A stretch of 64,000 bases of DNA from Planococcus koreensis (GTDB lineage: Bacteria > Bacillota > Bacilli > Bacillales_A > Planococcaceae), in the NCBI RefSeq assembly GCF_004761975.1, contig NZ_RQII01000060.1, forward strand, positions 1 to 64,000, given 5' to 3'. Below the pieces are notes generated by a model that was not told the origin of the DNA, searched no databases, and saw only the letters and a list, made by a program, of their open reading frames with translations. Below, piece by piece: positions 53,837-63,339 of the stretch. Position 1 is the first letter of the stretch. Every line of letters starts with the position of its first letter. The translations under genes and the position numbers were made by a program.

Positions 53837-54004
53837 GTCAGTCTCCTTCTAATTACATATCTTTCAGTTCAGCTGAATTAGAAGGGCAATTAACGTGAAG
53901 ATTGACTAAATACAATCCATTTTCATGTGCTTCTTTTCAGCCATTGCTAGAGGACGCCGGTAAAAGATAAGTAAATTAACGTTTTATAAAGATAGGGATT
54001 ATTG

Positions 54005-54033
54005 CGCATACATATCACTAAGTTATCAGCGGC
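54005..54033 (+). repeat. Very degenerate dif-like stretch
   Basis: CGCATACATAT-CACTAAG-TTATCAGCGGC, left arm 7/11. Listed only because it stands upstream of a small gene, as the better sites do. Confidence 0.2.
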
Positions 54034-54066
54034 TGTTTAAATACAAAGGGAGAGAGGAGTGAAAGG

Positions 54067-54516
54067 ATGCAAAGCCAAGAAGTGGAAGCGTTTCGCGTTC
54101 TTGCTACAGCCTATTGTGATTTTATTGATTCATCCCGTTCTTTTGATGAAGAGGAAAGCTTCAAAAAACTGCTCAGAATTATTTCCCAACTGTATACAAA
54201 CGCCCTGGACCTGCCGGAAGTTGAAGTTGAAGAAGAGCATTTGCCGGATGTGGATTTTCCCTTGCCGGAAGTCGATATTAAACACCATAACGTATACACG
54301 GAGATATTCGATCCTTATCACGCTGAAACTCCAGTGAACGGTTGTCTGGATGACGATATTATGGGAATTTACAGCGACCTTAAGAAAGGACTCCTTTTAT
54401 ATGAGCAGGGTCATGGCATCGAAGCGGTATGGGAGTGGAAATTTGGTTTAGAAGAGCATTGGGGAGAGCATGCTACAAGTGCCATCCGTGCATTGCATTC
54501 CATCAAGTTTATTTAA
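54067..54516 (+). CDS. DUF5063 family protein
   Basis: 149 residues. Family marks: FRVLATAYCDFIDSS at the start, ISQLYTNALDLPEVE, YTEIFDPYHAE, CLDDDIMGIYSDLKKGLLLYEQ and AVWEWKFGLEEHWGEHATSAIRALHS. DUF5063 proteins occur singly or beside toxin systems; function unknown. GAGAGGAGTGAAAGG before ATG 54067. Confidence 0.75.
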   Translation: MQSQEVEAFRVLATAYCDFIDSSRSFDEEESFKKLLRIISQLYTNALDLPEVEVEEEHLPDVDFPLPEVDIKHHNVYTEIFDPYHAETPVNGCLDDDIMGIYSDLKKGLLLYEQGHGIEAVWEWKFGLEEHWGEHATSAIRALHSIKFI

Positions 54517-54637
54517 CTTCTACTTAATTTTAAAATTTTGATCACTAGTGAGTTTTACTAAAAATCTTTAAGCATACCAACGTGTTTATAAATTAAAATG
54601 AACAAAGAATAGAAACTCAAATTTCAGGGGTGGAAAG

Positions 54638-54931
54638 ATGACAGAGAACCAGTGGATTAGCAAACAAGAAGAGACCGACTTGCCAAAATTCAAAAGTCAT
54701 GAAGAAGCAAGCCGTTATTTTGAAAAGAAGTACGGAGAACGTTTTGTATTTGAAGAGTCTTTCGATATCGGTAATGGAATTTGTTTCTTTTATCGATTGA
54801 TCACAGATGTGGAAGCCTATATAAATGGGCTAACGGATTTGAACTCGAATGGGTCCGTGGGATTGGAATTTATGAACAGTTATCAGCCGATTCGAATTAT
54901 GGAAGATGGAAGCGTCCAAGTCAATCAGTAA
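54638..54931 (+). CDS. Hypothetical protein, 97 residues
   Basis: Soluble: TDLPKFKSHEEASRYFEKKY, then GERFVFEESFDIGNGICFFY and an acidic beta-rich end ending MEDGSVQVNQ. No family recognised, although SHEEASRYFEKKYG.RF suggests a small helper or immunity-type protein. TCAGGGGTGGAAAG before ATG 54638. Confidence 0.6.
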   Translation: MTENQWISKQEETDLPKFKSHEEASRYFEKKYGERFVFEESFDIGNGICFFYRLITDVEAYINGLTDLNSNGSVGLEFMNSYQPIRIMEDGSVQVNQ

Positions 54932-54980
54932 GAATTAAGAGAGGCGCAACTCTCTTTGGCTAGGTATTGGATAGTTTTAG

Positions 54981-55315
54981 GTGAATGGTAGAATGGGGGC
55001 CGTGCTTCTTTTCCTGCCATTGCCTTCGGTCTTTTCACTTGCCGGTTTTATCCTGGTCGGTTTGGGGCTTGCGCCGACCTTCCCGTGCATGCTGCATGAA
55101 ATGCCCGTGCGTTTAGGGAAAAAGCATTCCCAGACCATCATGGGCTACCAAATGGCCGTCGCCTATTCGGGCAGCACTTTTATCCCGCCGCTGCTTGGAT
55201 TGATGGCTTCGTAATTCACAATTGGCATCTTCCCGCTGAGCGTTTTGGCCTTTACTGCCATTATGTTTCTAAGCGCAGAAAGATTAATCCACGTATTGAA
55301 AGAGAATGGATCATA
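54981..55315 (+). pseudogene. C-terminal remnant of an MFS transporter
   Basis: Reads LLFLPLPSVFSLAGFILVG, GLGLAPTFPCMLHEMPVRLG, QMAVAYSGSTFIPPLLGLMA, then an in-frame TAA (55212-55214), then in the same frame FTIGIFPLSVLAFTAIMFLS and LIHVLKENGS. These are the last three or four membrane helices of a major facilitator transporter. The N-terminal two thirds are missing and the frame is interrupted, so it is a broken gene. Confidence 0.75.
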
Positions 55316-55406
55316 GAAAAGAAAGATGGCAAGCTCATCGGTAGGCTGAGGCTTGCGCGAATGAATGGGCACATGGCATCTTGGCTAAACATAAGGAGGA
55401 ATGGGT

Positions 55407-56261
55407 ATGGCAATTCGATTAATTGCGGTGGACATGGATGGAACGTTTTTGAACGGACAAAAGAGTTACGACCAGGAAAGGTTTCTCAAGCAATACCTGA
55501 AAATGAAAGAGCACGGAATTCGGTTTGTTGTGGCAAGCGGGAATCAGTATTACCAACTGAGATCCTATTTTAGTGAAATTCAAGATGAACTAGGTTATGT
55601 ATCTGAAAACGGGGCTTTTGTTTTGGATCAAGGACAGGAAGTGTTTTCGGCAGATGTCCGAAAAGAAGACGTACGCCGTATTCTTGAAGTGCTGGCAGCG
55701 CACGAAAACCTTTCCGTTGTCTTATGCGGCAAAGAAAGTGCCTATATCCTGGATCGTGCATCCGACCGTTTTTTTGAAATCATGAGCCGGTATTATTACC
55801 GTTTAAAGAGGGTGCCGGATTTTGAACAAGTGGATGATCAAATCTTGAAATTCGCCTTGTCTTGCCCGCAGAACCAGACGCTTCAACTAAAGGAGCTGCT
55901 GCAAGAGAAAATCGGATCGATCGTTACACCGGTTTCCAGTGGCCATGGAAGCATCGATTTGATTGTTCCGGGTTTCCACAAAGCCCATGGCATTCAGCTG
56001 CTACAGCAAAAGTGGAAGATCAAAGATGAGGAAACAATGGCTTTCGGCGATGGGGGAAATGATATCGAAATGCTGAAGCACGTAAATTATAGTTTCGCGA
56101 TGGAAAACGGAAGCGATGAAGTAAAAGACAGCGCAAAATATATCGCACCTTCAAATGAGGGCAGTGGTGTATTGGAAATCATTGACCAGTATTTTAATAA
56201 TCAAGGCTTTTTCCCATCTGCTGCCAGGCATTCGTTTAAAGAAGCAAACGATCGGGTGTAA
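55407..56261 (+). CDS. HAD-superfamily phosphatase, Cof-like subfamily IIB
   Basis: 284 residues. Motif I AVDMDGTFL with the nucleophile Asp near 8-10, FVVASGNQYYQL (motif II), conserved Lys region, and motif IV MAFGDGGNDIEML (about 211-223). Acts on small sugar phosphates or similar; the exact substrate is not predictable. ATG 55407 preferred over ATG 55401 because AAGGAGGA touches the latter. Confidence 0.88.
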   Translation: MAIRLIAVDMDGTFLNGQKSYDQERFLKQYLKMKEHGIRFVVASGNQYYQLRSYFSEIQDELGYVSENGAFVLDQGQEVFSADVRKEDVRRILEVLAAHENLSVVLCGKESAYILDRASDRFFEIMSRYYYRLKRVPDFEQVDDQILKFALSCPQNQTLQLKELLQEKIGSIVTPVSSGHGSIDLIVPGFHKAHGIQLLQQKWKIKDEETMAFGDGGNDIEMLKHVNYSFAMENGSDEVKDSAKYIAPSNEGSGVLEIIDQYFNNQGFFPSAARHSFKEANDRV

Positions 56262-56423
56262 GTATGAATTTTTACTTTATGAAAAAATTGAAAAGTAAAT
56301 ATATTGAGAAGTGGCGTAAGAACGTTTTAAATTAAGTGGCTTTAATCATGACTAAAGCAAGATAGTTCTTTTAGATATAGGAGAAAATTTAACAATTTCG
56401 CACTAGGAAAAGGAGTTGAACTT

Positions 56424-57092
56424 ATGAAATTTTTGCTCACATCCGCAGGCGTCACGAACAAAAGCATAGAAAATGCGCTGGTTGAAATGTTAGATAAGCC
56501 AATCGCCGACTCCACTGCTTTATGCATCCCTACTGCAATGTATGGACATCCTTGGGTCGGCCCCGGCATCAAAACTTGGGAGTTCATCAGCGGGAATTCC
56601 GAGAACCCCATGGTTGGCCTGGGTTGGAAGTCGGTCGGCGTGCTCGAGCTTACAGCGCTGCCGAGCATCGACCAAGACCGGTGGGTTCCGCTAATCCGGG
56701 AGACGGACGTCCTGTTGGTGGCGGGCGGCGATGCCCTCTACCTGGCACATTGGATGCAGCAATCCGGGCTGGCTGAACTCTTGCCGTCGCTGAATGCAGT
56801 TTATGTGGGAATGAGTGCAGGAAGTATGGTGATGGCACCTCGCATCGGGGAAGACTTTATTGGCTGGACTCCACCCGACGGAAGTGATGAAGCGATGAAG
56901 CTGGTCGATTTCGCCATCTTTCCGCATCTGGAGAATGAGGAGCTGCCGGAAAACACCATGGCTAACGCAGAGAAATGGGCTGCCGGAATACAGGGGCCAG
57001 CTTATGCGATTGATGATCAAACCGCTATTAAAGTGATCGACGGAGCGGTCGAAGTTATTTCTGAAGGGCGATGGAAGTTGTTTTCTCCCTGA
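56424..57092 (+). CDS. Peptidase S51 (dipeptidase E-like)
   Basis: 222 residues, class I glutamine-amidotransferase-like fold. The nucleophile elbow YVGMSAGSMVMAPRIG has the catalytic Ser (about 130-135); LLVAGGDALYLAHWM and VDFAIFPHLENEELPENT (His of the triad) are family marks. It removes N-terminal Asp dipeptides in characterised relatives. AAAAGGAGTTGAACTT before ATG 56424. Middle part is more GC-rich than its surroundings. Confidence 0.85.
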   Translation: MKFLLTSAGVTNKSIENALVEMLDKPIADSTALCIPTAMYGHPWVGPGIKTWEFISGNSENPMVGLGWKSVGVLELTALPSIDQDRWVPLIRETDVLLVAGGDALYLAHWMQQSGLAELLPSLNAVYVGMSAGSMVMAPRIGEDFIGWTPPDGSDEAMKLVDFAIFPHLENEELPENTMANAEKWAAGIQGPAYAIDDQTAIKVIDGAVEVISEGRWKLFSP

Positions 57093-57140
57093 TGTAGCTC
57101 GATTGTAAAATAGTTAAGACACCCTCACATTTCAGCAAGA

Positions 57141-57168
57141 AAAGGAGCCATTTATGGCTTCTTTTTTT
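57141..57168 (+). terminator. Terminator of the S51 peptidase gene
   Basis: AAAGGAGCCAT / ATGGCTTCTTT with one wobble pair, then TTTT. Confidence 0.8.
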
Positions 57169-57326
57169 ATGGAATACATACAACCGATCATTGTATATAA
57201 AGTTACTAAATTTCTCCATGAGAGGGCTTAATTTCCTTATAATAAAATTAATATATAAAAATTAAAACTATTTCTGCCAATTATACGAATATATGTATGA
57301 AGAGATGAAAGTGATGTGAGGGGAAA

Positions 57327-57884
57327 GTGGAATTAGAGAAGCGATGGATTCGGCGCGTGCAGCGTTCCGCGCATGAGGACAGCGCAAACCAGTTGGTGAA
57401 GCATTATTATAAAGAGGTTTTTGCATTCGTCTACAAGCAAGTGATCGATGAACAAACATCACTTGATCTGACACAGGAAATATTTGTTCGGATGCTGCAG
57501 TCCATCTCGGGCTTTGATGCACGAAAAGCATCTTTTCGTACGTGGCTTTATCGGATTGCCAGCAATCATTGCGTCGATTATTTTCGTTCGAAAAGCTACC
57601 GGACGTCAGTTAAGACCGGTTACATAGAAGAAGACCTAGAAAGCGCTGAAAACATCCTGCAGCAGATTACACAGAAGGAACAGGTCCAGGAACTGCAAGC
57701 GAGCTTGGCGCTTTGTGACCATACAGCGCAGCACATCGTGCGCTATAAATTGTATCTCGATCAAACTTTTGCTGAAATAGCCGTCACGCTGCAATTACCG
57801 GAATCGACCATTAAAACGAAGTATTATAAAACAATCCGCTTTATACGAAAGGAAATGGAGGAGAAGCGACATGGCAAAGGATAA
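57327..57884 (+). CDS. ECF-type RNA polymerase sigma factor
   Basis: 185 residues. Region 2: EVFAFVYKQVIDEQTSLDLT then QEIFVRMLQSISGFD, RTWLYRIASNHCVDYFRSKS. Region 4: RYKLYLDQTFAEIAVTLQLPES then TIKTKYYKTIRFIRKEM. GTG 57327 follows GTGAGGGGAAA. It overlaps the next gene by 14 bases, and that gene may encode its membrane-bound regulator. It heads a five-gene operon with an ABC transporter. Confidence 0.85.
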   Translation: MELEKRWIRRVQRSAHEDSANQLVKHYYKEVFAFVYKQVIDEQTSLDLTQEIFVRMLQSISGFDARKASFRTWLYRIASNHCVDYFRSKSYRTSVKTGYIEEDLESAENILQQITQKEQVQELQASLALCDHTAQHIVRYKLYLDQTFAEIAVTLQLPESTIKTKYYKTIRFIRKEMEEKRHGKG

Positions 57885-58629
57885 ATGGGACATCCCGTAT
57901 CCGGATGAACAGGAAATAGAGCGGCAAGCTGCTCTTATTGTGCAGAAAGCCTTTCCCGAAAAGAGCTGGTTTTTTAAAGAAATACAAGAATTTAAGACCC
58001 AGGTGGGATGGGGGCATCTTTTCCCGAACCGCAGCGAAATCATTTTTACGAGCCTGTTGTTGGTACTTAGCATTTACGGCTTATGGTTTACGGCTTCAGC
58101 CAATCAAACGACCTCACCATCCATTTACGGCTATGCGTTTCTGGTGTCGCCTCTATCCCTGGTGTTTCTGATCGCTTATGCCTTTTATGAAAAGTTGGAG
58201 AAGCAGACACTCGAACTCGAAATGACCACGAAATTCACAATTTTTCAAGTGATGGCTGTGCGGATGCTTGTCTTCAGCGGCATATCGCTGTTCTTGAATA
58301 TGACGGGGTCCTTCATTGCTGCCATGAATTTCGAGGTGGATTTTTTACGGATCTGGTTCATTACGTTAACTGGCCTTTTCGGTTTTTCGTCGGGTCTGCT
58401 GTGGTTTATCGCCCGTGGCAATGTCTTGCGCCGCTCAGTAATTTTTACGGCCGGATGGCTGGCTATCAATAGCGCTTGGTTATTCGCTATGAAAGAGGCC
58501 TATTTGCAAGTGATTTTTCATCTTCCGCTCGTGGTTTATGGGGGAATCCTGCTCATGTTGGCCGGTTTGTTTTTCTATACATTCAAAAAAGCATTTACAC
58601 GAAAGCAGGAGGGGTTATGGACATGCTGA
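57871..58629 (+). CDS. Integral membrane protein, possible anti-sigma or transporter accessory
   Basis: 252 residues. A soluble N-terminal part of about 55 residues (YPDEQEIERQAALIVQKAFP), then six hydrophobic segments (about 56-78, 86-108, 125-147, 155-178, 185-203 and 210-235). No zinc anti-sigma motif HxxxCxxC was seen, so an anti-sigma role is inferred from the 14-base overlap with the sigma gene only. ATG 57871 with GGAGGAGAAGCGAC. Confidence 0.7.
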   Translation: MAKDKWDIPYPDEQEIERQAALIVQKAFPEKSWFFKEIQEFKTQVGWGHLFPNRSEIIFTSLLLVLSIYGLWFTASANQTTSPSIYGYAFLVSPLSLVFLIAYAFYEKLEKQTLELEMTTKFTIFQVMAVRMLVFSGISLFLNMTGSFIAAMNFEVDFLRIWFITLTGLFGFSSGLLWFIARGNVLRRSVIFTAGWLAINSAWLFAMKEAYLQVIFHLPLVVYGGILLMLAGLFFYTFKKAFTRKQEGLWTC

Positions 58630-59495
58630 CAATCAGCAACGTGAGCAAAGATTATGGGAATTTTAAAGCGCTTGAAGGGATGAACCTTCAATTTGAAAAC
58701 GGAATTTATGGGTTGCTGGCGCCAAACGGAGCTGGAAAAACCACACTCATCAAAATGCTCGTTACGTTAATAAAACCGACTTCCGGTGAAATCCTTTACA
58801 ACGGCAAACCCATCGAAGCACTTGGAGAATCTTACCGGGAACTGATCGGTTATTTGCCGCAGCACTTCGGATACTACAAGCATTATACGCCCCAGAAATA
58901 TCTGCGCTATTTGGCGGCTTTAAAAGGCTTGGAAAAAGACAAAGTGGATCAGCGCATTGACGAAGTATTGGAAATGGTGGCACTTGGTGAAGTGAAAAAG
59001 AAAAAGATGCGGAAGTTTTCAGGCGGCATGATTCAACGCGTCGGCATCGCCCAGGCATTGCTGGGGGATCCGAAAATCTTGATTTTGGATGAACCGACAG
59101 CCGGGCTCGATCCGAAAGAACGCGCCCGTTTCCGCCATTTGCTCTCGGATCTGGCGCGCGAGCGCATCATCCTGATTTCAACGCACATCGTCTCAGATAT
59201 TGAATCGATTGCCAATGAAATCATCATGATACGAGATCAGACGCTTTTGTACAAAGGAGATAGTGCAGCGATTTGCCGCAGCTTGCAAGGGAAGATTTAC
59301 GAAGTGGCAATGCCATTCGAGGATTTTGCAGATTTCCGGAAGCAGTACCTGACACTCGAGGAAAAACAGGAGCAAGGGCATATGCTGGTGCGCTTTTACG
59401 CCCCTGAACAGCAAGAAGCAGAGTGGACGCCGGCCGTTCCTCAACTGGAAGACGTTTTTCTGATCGAATATGCCAATGAAAGCAGTGTCAGGTGA
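58617..59495 (+). CDS. ABC transporter ATP-binding protein
   Basis: 292 residues. Walker A GLLAPNGAGKTTLIK (about 34-48), Q-loop LIGYLPQHFG, signature KFSGGMIQRVGIAQALL (about 138-154), Walker B KILILDEPTAGLDP (about 158-171) and H-loop ISTHIVSD. ABC-2 exporter type. ATG 58617 behind AGGAGGGG; overlaps the membrane-protein gene by 13 bases. Works with the two following permeases. Confidence 0.88.
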   Translation: MDMLTISNVSKDYGNFKALEGMNLQFENGIYGLLAPNGAGKTTLIKMLVTLIKPTSGEILYNGKPIEALGESYRELIGYLPQHFGYYKHYTPQKYLRYLAALKGLEKDKVDQRIDEVLEMVALGEVKKKKMRKFSGGMIQRVGIAQALLGDPKILILDEPTAGLDPKERARFRHLLSDLARERIILISTHIVSDIESIANEIIMIRDQTLLYKGDSAAICRSLQGKIYEVAMPFEDFADFRKQYLTLEEKQEQGHMLVRFYAPEQQEAEWTPAVPQLEDVFLIEYANESSVR

Positions 59496-59499
59496 TGGG

Positions 59500-60732
59500 A
59501 TGCTAATAACCTGGCATGAAATGAAAAAAGCGATCACCTCTCCGGTCATTGTCATTTTACTCGTGTTGTTTATTGCATTTAATGGGTTTCAAGTGATCGG
59601 CCAGTCTTTAGCGAAAGAAGAATTGAAGGTCGTGAATGATATCACCTTTTTATATGGCAGAACGCTCACCAACGCCAGTTTGCAGCAGATGAAGGATGCG
59701 CTTGATCAAGATGCAAAGAAATTGGGGACGGAAGAAGAAGTCCAGGACTATTTGGAAGCGATGACGTTTGAAAAATACGAGCAGGAGGATGTCTTCCAGC
59801 AACAGGCAATCGATCAAATAAGCTTGAATTATACCTACTATTCATTAGGGGCAGAACTTGAATCTCGTTACACGTCAATCGATATGGACGAACTACGAGA
59901 AGATTTGTTCGAGGCCTCGCAGATGCAAGGGTGGTTAGCTGGATTTATGGGAAACCAATTCACCAAGTGGAAGGATCGGTACGAAGAAATTGTGGAAACG
60001 GCAGAATACAAAGAATGGTTTTTTGCGGGCCAATACCGCATGCACAGTGAGCTGTTCCGTTCACTGGTGAAAAACATCGCCGTCCAAAGTGTGCTGCTAG
60101 TTGTGTTGGTGACTGCGCTCATCGCGAATTACGAAGTGGAGCAGCGAACACAATCCACGGTCTATACGACGAAAAAAGGGCGCAAGCTGATCTGGCATAA
60201 ATTCTCAGCGGCGATGGGTGTCAGTTTGCTGATTTTCATTTTGTTGGCAGGTTTTTCACTTGGAATCTTTTTTCTTACATATGATTACTCGAGTGTTTGG
60301 CAGACGCCGATCAGCAGCGGGCTGAATTGGGAGTATAAGCTTCCTTATATCACCTGGTGGCCATTGACTGTTTGGCAATTCCTTATCTTAGCGCTTCTGA
60401 CAGAATTGGCTGTTGTCCTGATTGTCGCTATGTTGGCATTCGCCATCAGTCTTTACGTGAAAAATAGTTATTTTAGCTGGATACTCTGTATCGCTATGCT
60501 CGTTGCGATTTTTTTACTGCCTTCGTTTTTAACGGCTTATCCGGTGCTGCAGTTCATTGCCAGCCTGAACATCACAATGGTGCTGCTGAATCCTCATATG
60601 TATTTTAATGGGGGCACTACATTCAGCATGATTCAGTTCTTTGAATTGTGGACGATTCTTTTATGGCTGCTGATTGCGCTGCTGGGAAGTGGTTTGGGAA
60701 TACGAAGATTTTTGATAAAGGATGTGGTATAG
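59500..60732 (+). CDS. ABC transporter permease 1
   Basis: 410 residues. First membrane segment near 12-28, a large acidic extracytoplasmic domain (about 35-175), then five segments in the C-terminal half (about 185-205, 230-252, 290-320, 330-352 and 380-400). ABC-2 pattern. Starts at ATG 59500 after TCAGGTGATGGG, directly following the ATPase. Overlaps the second permease by 11 bases if that starts at 60722, otherwise abuts it. Confidence 0.75.
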   Translation: MLITWHEMKKAITSPVIVILLVLFIAFNGFQVIGQSLAKEELKVVNDITFLYGRTLTNASLQQMKDALDQDAKKLGTEEEVQDYLEAMTFEKYEQEDVFQQQAIDQISLNYTYYSLGAELESRYTSIDMDELREDLFEASQMQGWLAGFMGNQFTKWKDRYEEIVETAEYKEWFFAGQYRMHSELFRSLVKNIAVQSVLLVVLVTALIANYEVEQRTQSTVYTTKKGRKLIWHKFSAAMGVSLLIFILLAGFSLGIFFLTYDYSSVWQTPISSGLNWEYKLPYITWWPLTVWQFLILALLTELAVVLIVAMLAFAISLYVKNSYFSWILCIAMLVAIFLLPSFLTAYPVLQFIASLNITMVLLNPHMYFNGGTTFSMIQFFELWTILLWLLIALLGSGLGIRRFLIKDVV

Positions 60733-60736
60733 GAGA

Positions 60737-61873
60737 ATGCGTTTGTTTGGAATGGAAATGAAAAAGATTTTTTCATGGAAACTATTGTTGCTGATTGCCG
60801 TGGTCAACGTTTTGTTGTTCTACCTGCGCTTGGAGTTCGAACTCGAGCATTTTCCAAACGGCCGGCCAGCAACGGATCTCTTTCGGATTGAACAGCAGCT
60901 GATTCCGGAATACGGCGCAAGAATCGATGAAAATGAATTATTGGAAATAAAAGCCCTGTACACCGACCGGGTAACAGCGGCCAATGCTTTCTTTGAAAAA
61001 GAAGACAATGCACAGGTGCTAGGAATTACTGGTTACAAAGAATTCCAGGCTATGGATACAGCCGATCCGGAACTTTCAGCATATTATTCGGATTTGATGT
61101 TCGAGAGCGGCCAGGATTTCCTTTGGGAACTGCAGGCCTGGGAATTGCTGATCGAAAATTTTGAAGCGCGGGACAGTGCCATAAAAGCACAGATTGAAAG
61201 GACGGACGGAGCACGCCAGCAGCATTATGAACAGCAGTTAGCAGAAGAACGATTTGCTTTCTATTCCAGTACGGTGCTTGACAATTTTCTTAACTACAAG
61301 ACATATATGGCCATCATTATCCTGATTAGCATCACTATTCTAATGTCGCCGGTTTTTCTGCGGGACTACCGCGCCGGAATGCTGCCGATCCAATATACAG
61401 CCAAAGTTGGAAGAGGCGTCTATCGGGCAAAGTGGCTGGCCGGTTTATGCAGTACGGCAATTTTGACGGTTTTGCTCCTGGCGATTTATATGGGTCTCTA
61501 TTGGACGAATGGAACGGCTTCCCATTTTGCAACGCCATTGTCGTCGTTCGGTTGGTACGATTATTGGTATGACATGACTTTCTTCCAGTATATTGTCTTA
61601 TCGGTCACTGCGATTTTCGTCGTTGCAATGTTGCTTGGAGTACTGTCGATGGCTATTTCAACCATTGTACCGAATGCAATCGTACTGATCGGCATTCAGA
61701 TTGTCGTCCTGTTCATCATGATTGCAGGAGTTACGATGTACTTAATCCGCGATATCATCATCCTTTATCTACCGCAAATGCTCGTACCCGCAGCTTATCT
61801 TGTTTTATTTGGAATCATCTTTATAAGCTTTGGATGGATATGGAGACGTGAATTCCGAAAAGACATCGTTTGA
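60737..61873 (+). CDS. ABC transporter permease 2
   Basis: 378 residues, same layout as permease 1: N-terminal segment (FSWKLLLLIAVVNVLLFYL), a long acidic outside domain (about 35-185), then five or six segments to the end. Start uncertain: GTG 60722, ATG 60737 and TTG 60743 are possible; GGAG at 60731 best fits TTG 60743. Substrate of the exporter unknown; lantibiotic, bacitracin-like or stress compounds are typical for sigma-linked ABC pairs. Confidence 0.72.
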   Translation: MRLFGMEMKKIFSWKLLLLIAVVNVLLFYLRLEFELEHFPNGRPATDLFRIEQQLIPEYGARIDENELLEIKALYTDRVTAANAFFEKEDNAQVLGITGYKEFQAMDTADPELSAYYSDLMFESGQDFLWELQAWELLIENFEARDSAIKAQIERTDGARQQHYEQQLAEERFAFYSSTVLDNFLNYKTYMAIIILISITILMSPVFLRDYRAGMLPIQYTAKVGRGVYRAKWLAGLCSTAILTVLLLAIYMGLYWTNGTASHFATPLSSFGWYDYWYDMTFFQYIVLSVTAIFVVAMLLGVLSMAISTIVPNAIVLIGIQIVVLFIMIAGVTMYLIRDIIILYLPQMLVPAAYLVLFGIIFISFGWIWRREFRKDIV

Positions 61874-61968
61874 TGCGCAATGCTGTTTCCTGATAATGAA
61901 AGAACTTGAGGCGGATCAGAACTTGCCAACCCTATAAAAGTGAAAATCAGTGGCAATGAAAAAGGCGG

Positions 61969-62226
61969 GTGAAGCTTGAAATGAGATATGGGAATATGGA
62001 AACAAGCAGCACCTTGTCTATGGAAGAGGAGCTGATGGCAGCACGAGAAAACCGGTTCGAACTCTTGAAACTGCTGAGTGAGTTAGGCGCATTAGACCGT
62101 GATATTTTGGTAATGAAATTGATCCAAGGCATCTCGAATAAAGAAATCGCTGTGCATTTGGGCTTGGCCGAATACACCGTTAAGATTCGGATTCATGATG
62201 CACTTAAAAAATGGGATGTACTATAA
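61969..62226 (+). CDS. Small HTH protein resembling sigma region 4 / LuxR-type domain
   Basis: 85 residues: an N-terminal acidic helix, then ELGALDRDILVMKLIQGISN then KEIAVHLGLAEYTVKIRIHDALKKW, a clear sigma-70 region 4-like or GerE-like helix-turn-helix. It lacks any other domain and could be the surviving end of a larger sigma factor or a free-standing regulator. GTG 61969 or ATG 61981 after AAAGGCGGGTG. It follows the ABC operon by about 95 bp. Confidence 0.6.
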   Translation: MKLEMRYGNMETSSTLSMEEELMAARENRFELLKLLSELGALDRDILVMKLIQGISNKEIAVHLGLAEYTVKIRIHDALKKWDVL

Positions 62227-62254
62227 GAGTATGAATCATAAACGGGTTGAACAT

Positions 62255-62298
62255 AAAGGGAGAGAAAGGGCTGTTTGCAGCTCCGTTTCTCTCCCTTT
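62255..62298 (+). terminator. Terminator after the small HTH gene
   Basis: AAAGGGAGAGAAA / TTTCTCTCCCTTT, 13-bp perfect stem with an inner GGGCTG/CAGCTCC continuation. A degenerate motif C (TGTGCTTATACGATC) follows at about 62311. Confidence 0.8.
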
Positions 62299-62422
62299 CT
62301 TGTCTGAAAAATGTGCTTATACGATCAATTATTTTTGCAGCAAATATTTGTTTAACTTATATCCTTAAAGAAATACAATGGTAAAATTAATCCATTGGAA
62401 GATAAAGGGGAATATACAAGAT

Positions 62423-62863
62423 ATGAACATTAGAAAAGCAGAAAACAATGACTTGAAAACAATTGTATCTTTATCACCACAAGCTGTCTTTGACGGGACG
62501 CTTGGAGAAGCAAGGCCTTCTCATTCGAAGATTGATAGCATGGTTAACCCTTTACTGGAGAAAGGGGGCTTCTATTTGGTTGCGATAGACGAAGAGAAAA
62601 TCGTTGGATGGCTTCTTTTGGGAACAACAAAAGATCAATTTACGGACGAGGCAATCGGCTTCATTTACGAAATATATATTCTCAAAGATTACCGGGGCCA
62701 GGGATTTTCAAAAGAATTGATGAAAGCAGCAATCATGCATTTCCGGCAGGAAGGATATGCAGAAGTCCGTCTAAGCGCGAAAGCTGACAATCCAGCGGTC
62801 AGAATCTATGAGAACGTAGGTTTCAAAACGAGGACCGTAAGCATGAGCCTGAATTTGAAATAA
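62423..62863 (+). CDS. GNAT family N-acetyltransferase
   Basis: 146 residues. Acetyl-CoA motif: GFIYEIYILKDYRGQGFSKELMKAA (RGQG at about 97-100), then RLSAKADNPAVRIYENVGFK near the C terminus. Substrate unknown. ATG 62423 with AAAGGGG about 12 bases upstream; upstream ATG 62378 has no ribosome site. Confidence 0.75.
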   Translation: MNIRKAENNDLKTIVSLSPQAVFDGTLGEARPSHSKIDSMVNPLLEKGGFYLVAIDEEKIVGWLLLGTTKDQFTDEAIGFIYEIYILKDYRGQGFSKELMKAAIMHFRQEGYAEVRLSAKADNPAVRIYENVGFKTRTVSMSLNLK

Positions 62864-62975
62864 AGTGAGTATGATTTATGTGCAATTACGAAACATTCCA
62901 CTCGACTTTCTTAAATAAAAACCTTCAGAATTAAATCGAGTTCCACTTCCGATTTTCTGGATTAAAGGAGCCAAT

Positions 62976-63224
62976 ATGTTTAAAAAAAGACCAAAGACAG
63001 ATCCATCAAAACCTAAAAATTATGCCGCAATTGGGTATACTGTTCTATTTTTTCTTTCTCTTGTCCATTTAAGTTTTGAAATATACCACGATGAAACTGA
63101 AAGTCTGGCAAGGAACATCATAATTGCTGGCTTTATGTTCTCTTTATCGCTTTTTTCTTGGATCATTTACTATATGCACTTTAAGCTCTATACAAAAGAA
63201 TTTAACTCCAAGAATCCTGTGTAA
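62976..63224 (+). CDS. Small two-helix membrane protein, 82 residues
   Basis: Basic N terminus (MFKKRPKTDPSKPKNYAAIG), two hydrophobic segments (about 17-36 and 47-68) and a polar end. No family recognised. AAAGGAGCCAAT before ATG 62976 is a strong site. Confidence 0.65.
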   Translation: MFKKRPKTDPSKPKNYAAIGYTVLFFLSLVHLSFEIYHDETESLARNIIIAGFMFSLSLFSWIIYYMHFKLYTKEFNSKNPV

Positions 63225-63339
63225 AGATTCTGTTCATATATTTTGAGAACCGTATATTCGTTTTACAACCGAGAAGAATAACGGAAATCAAAGCTGCTGA
63301 TAAGCATCTGTACTTCATTGCTCAAAAATAAATTAGGAT

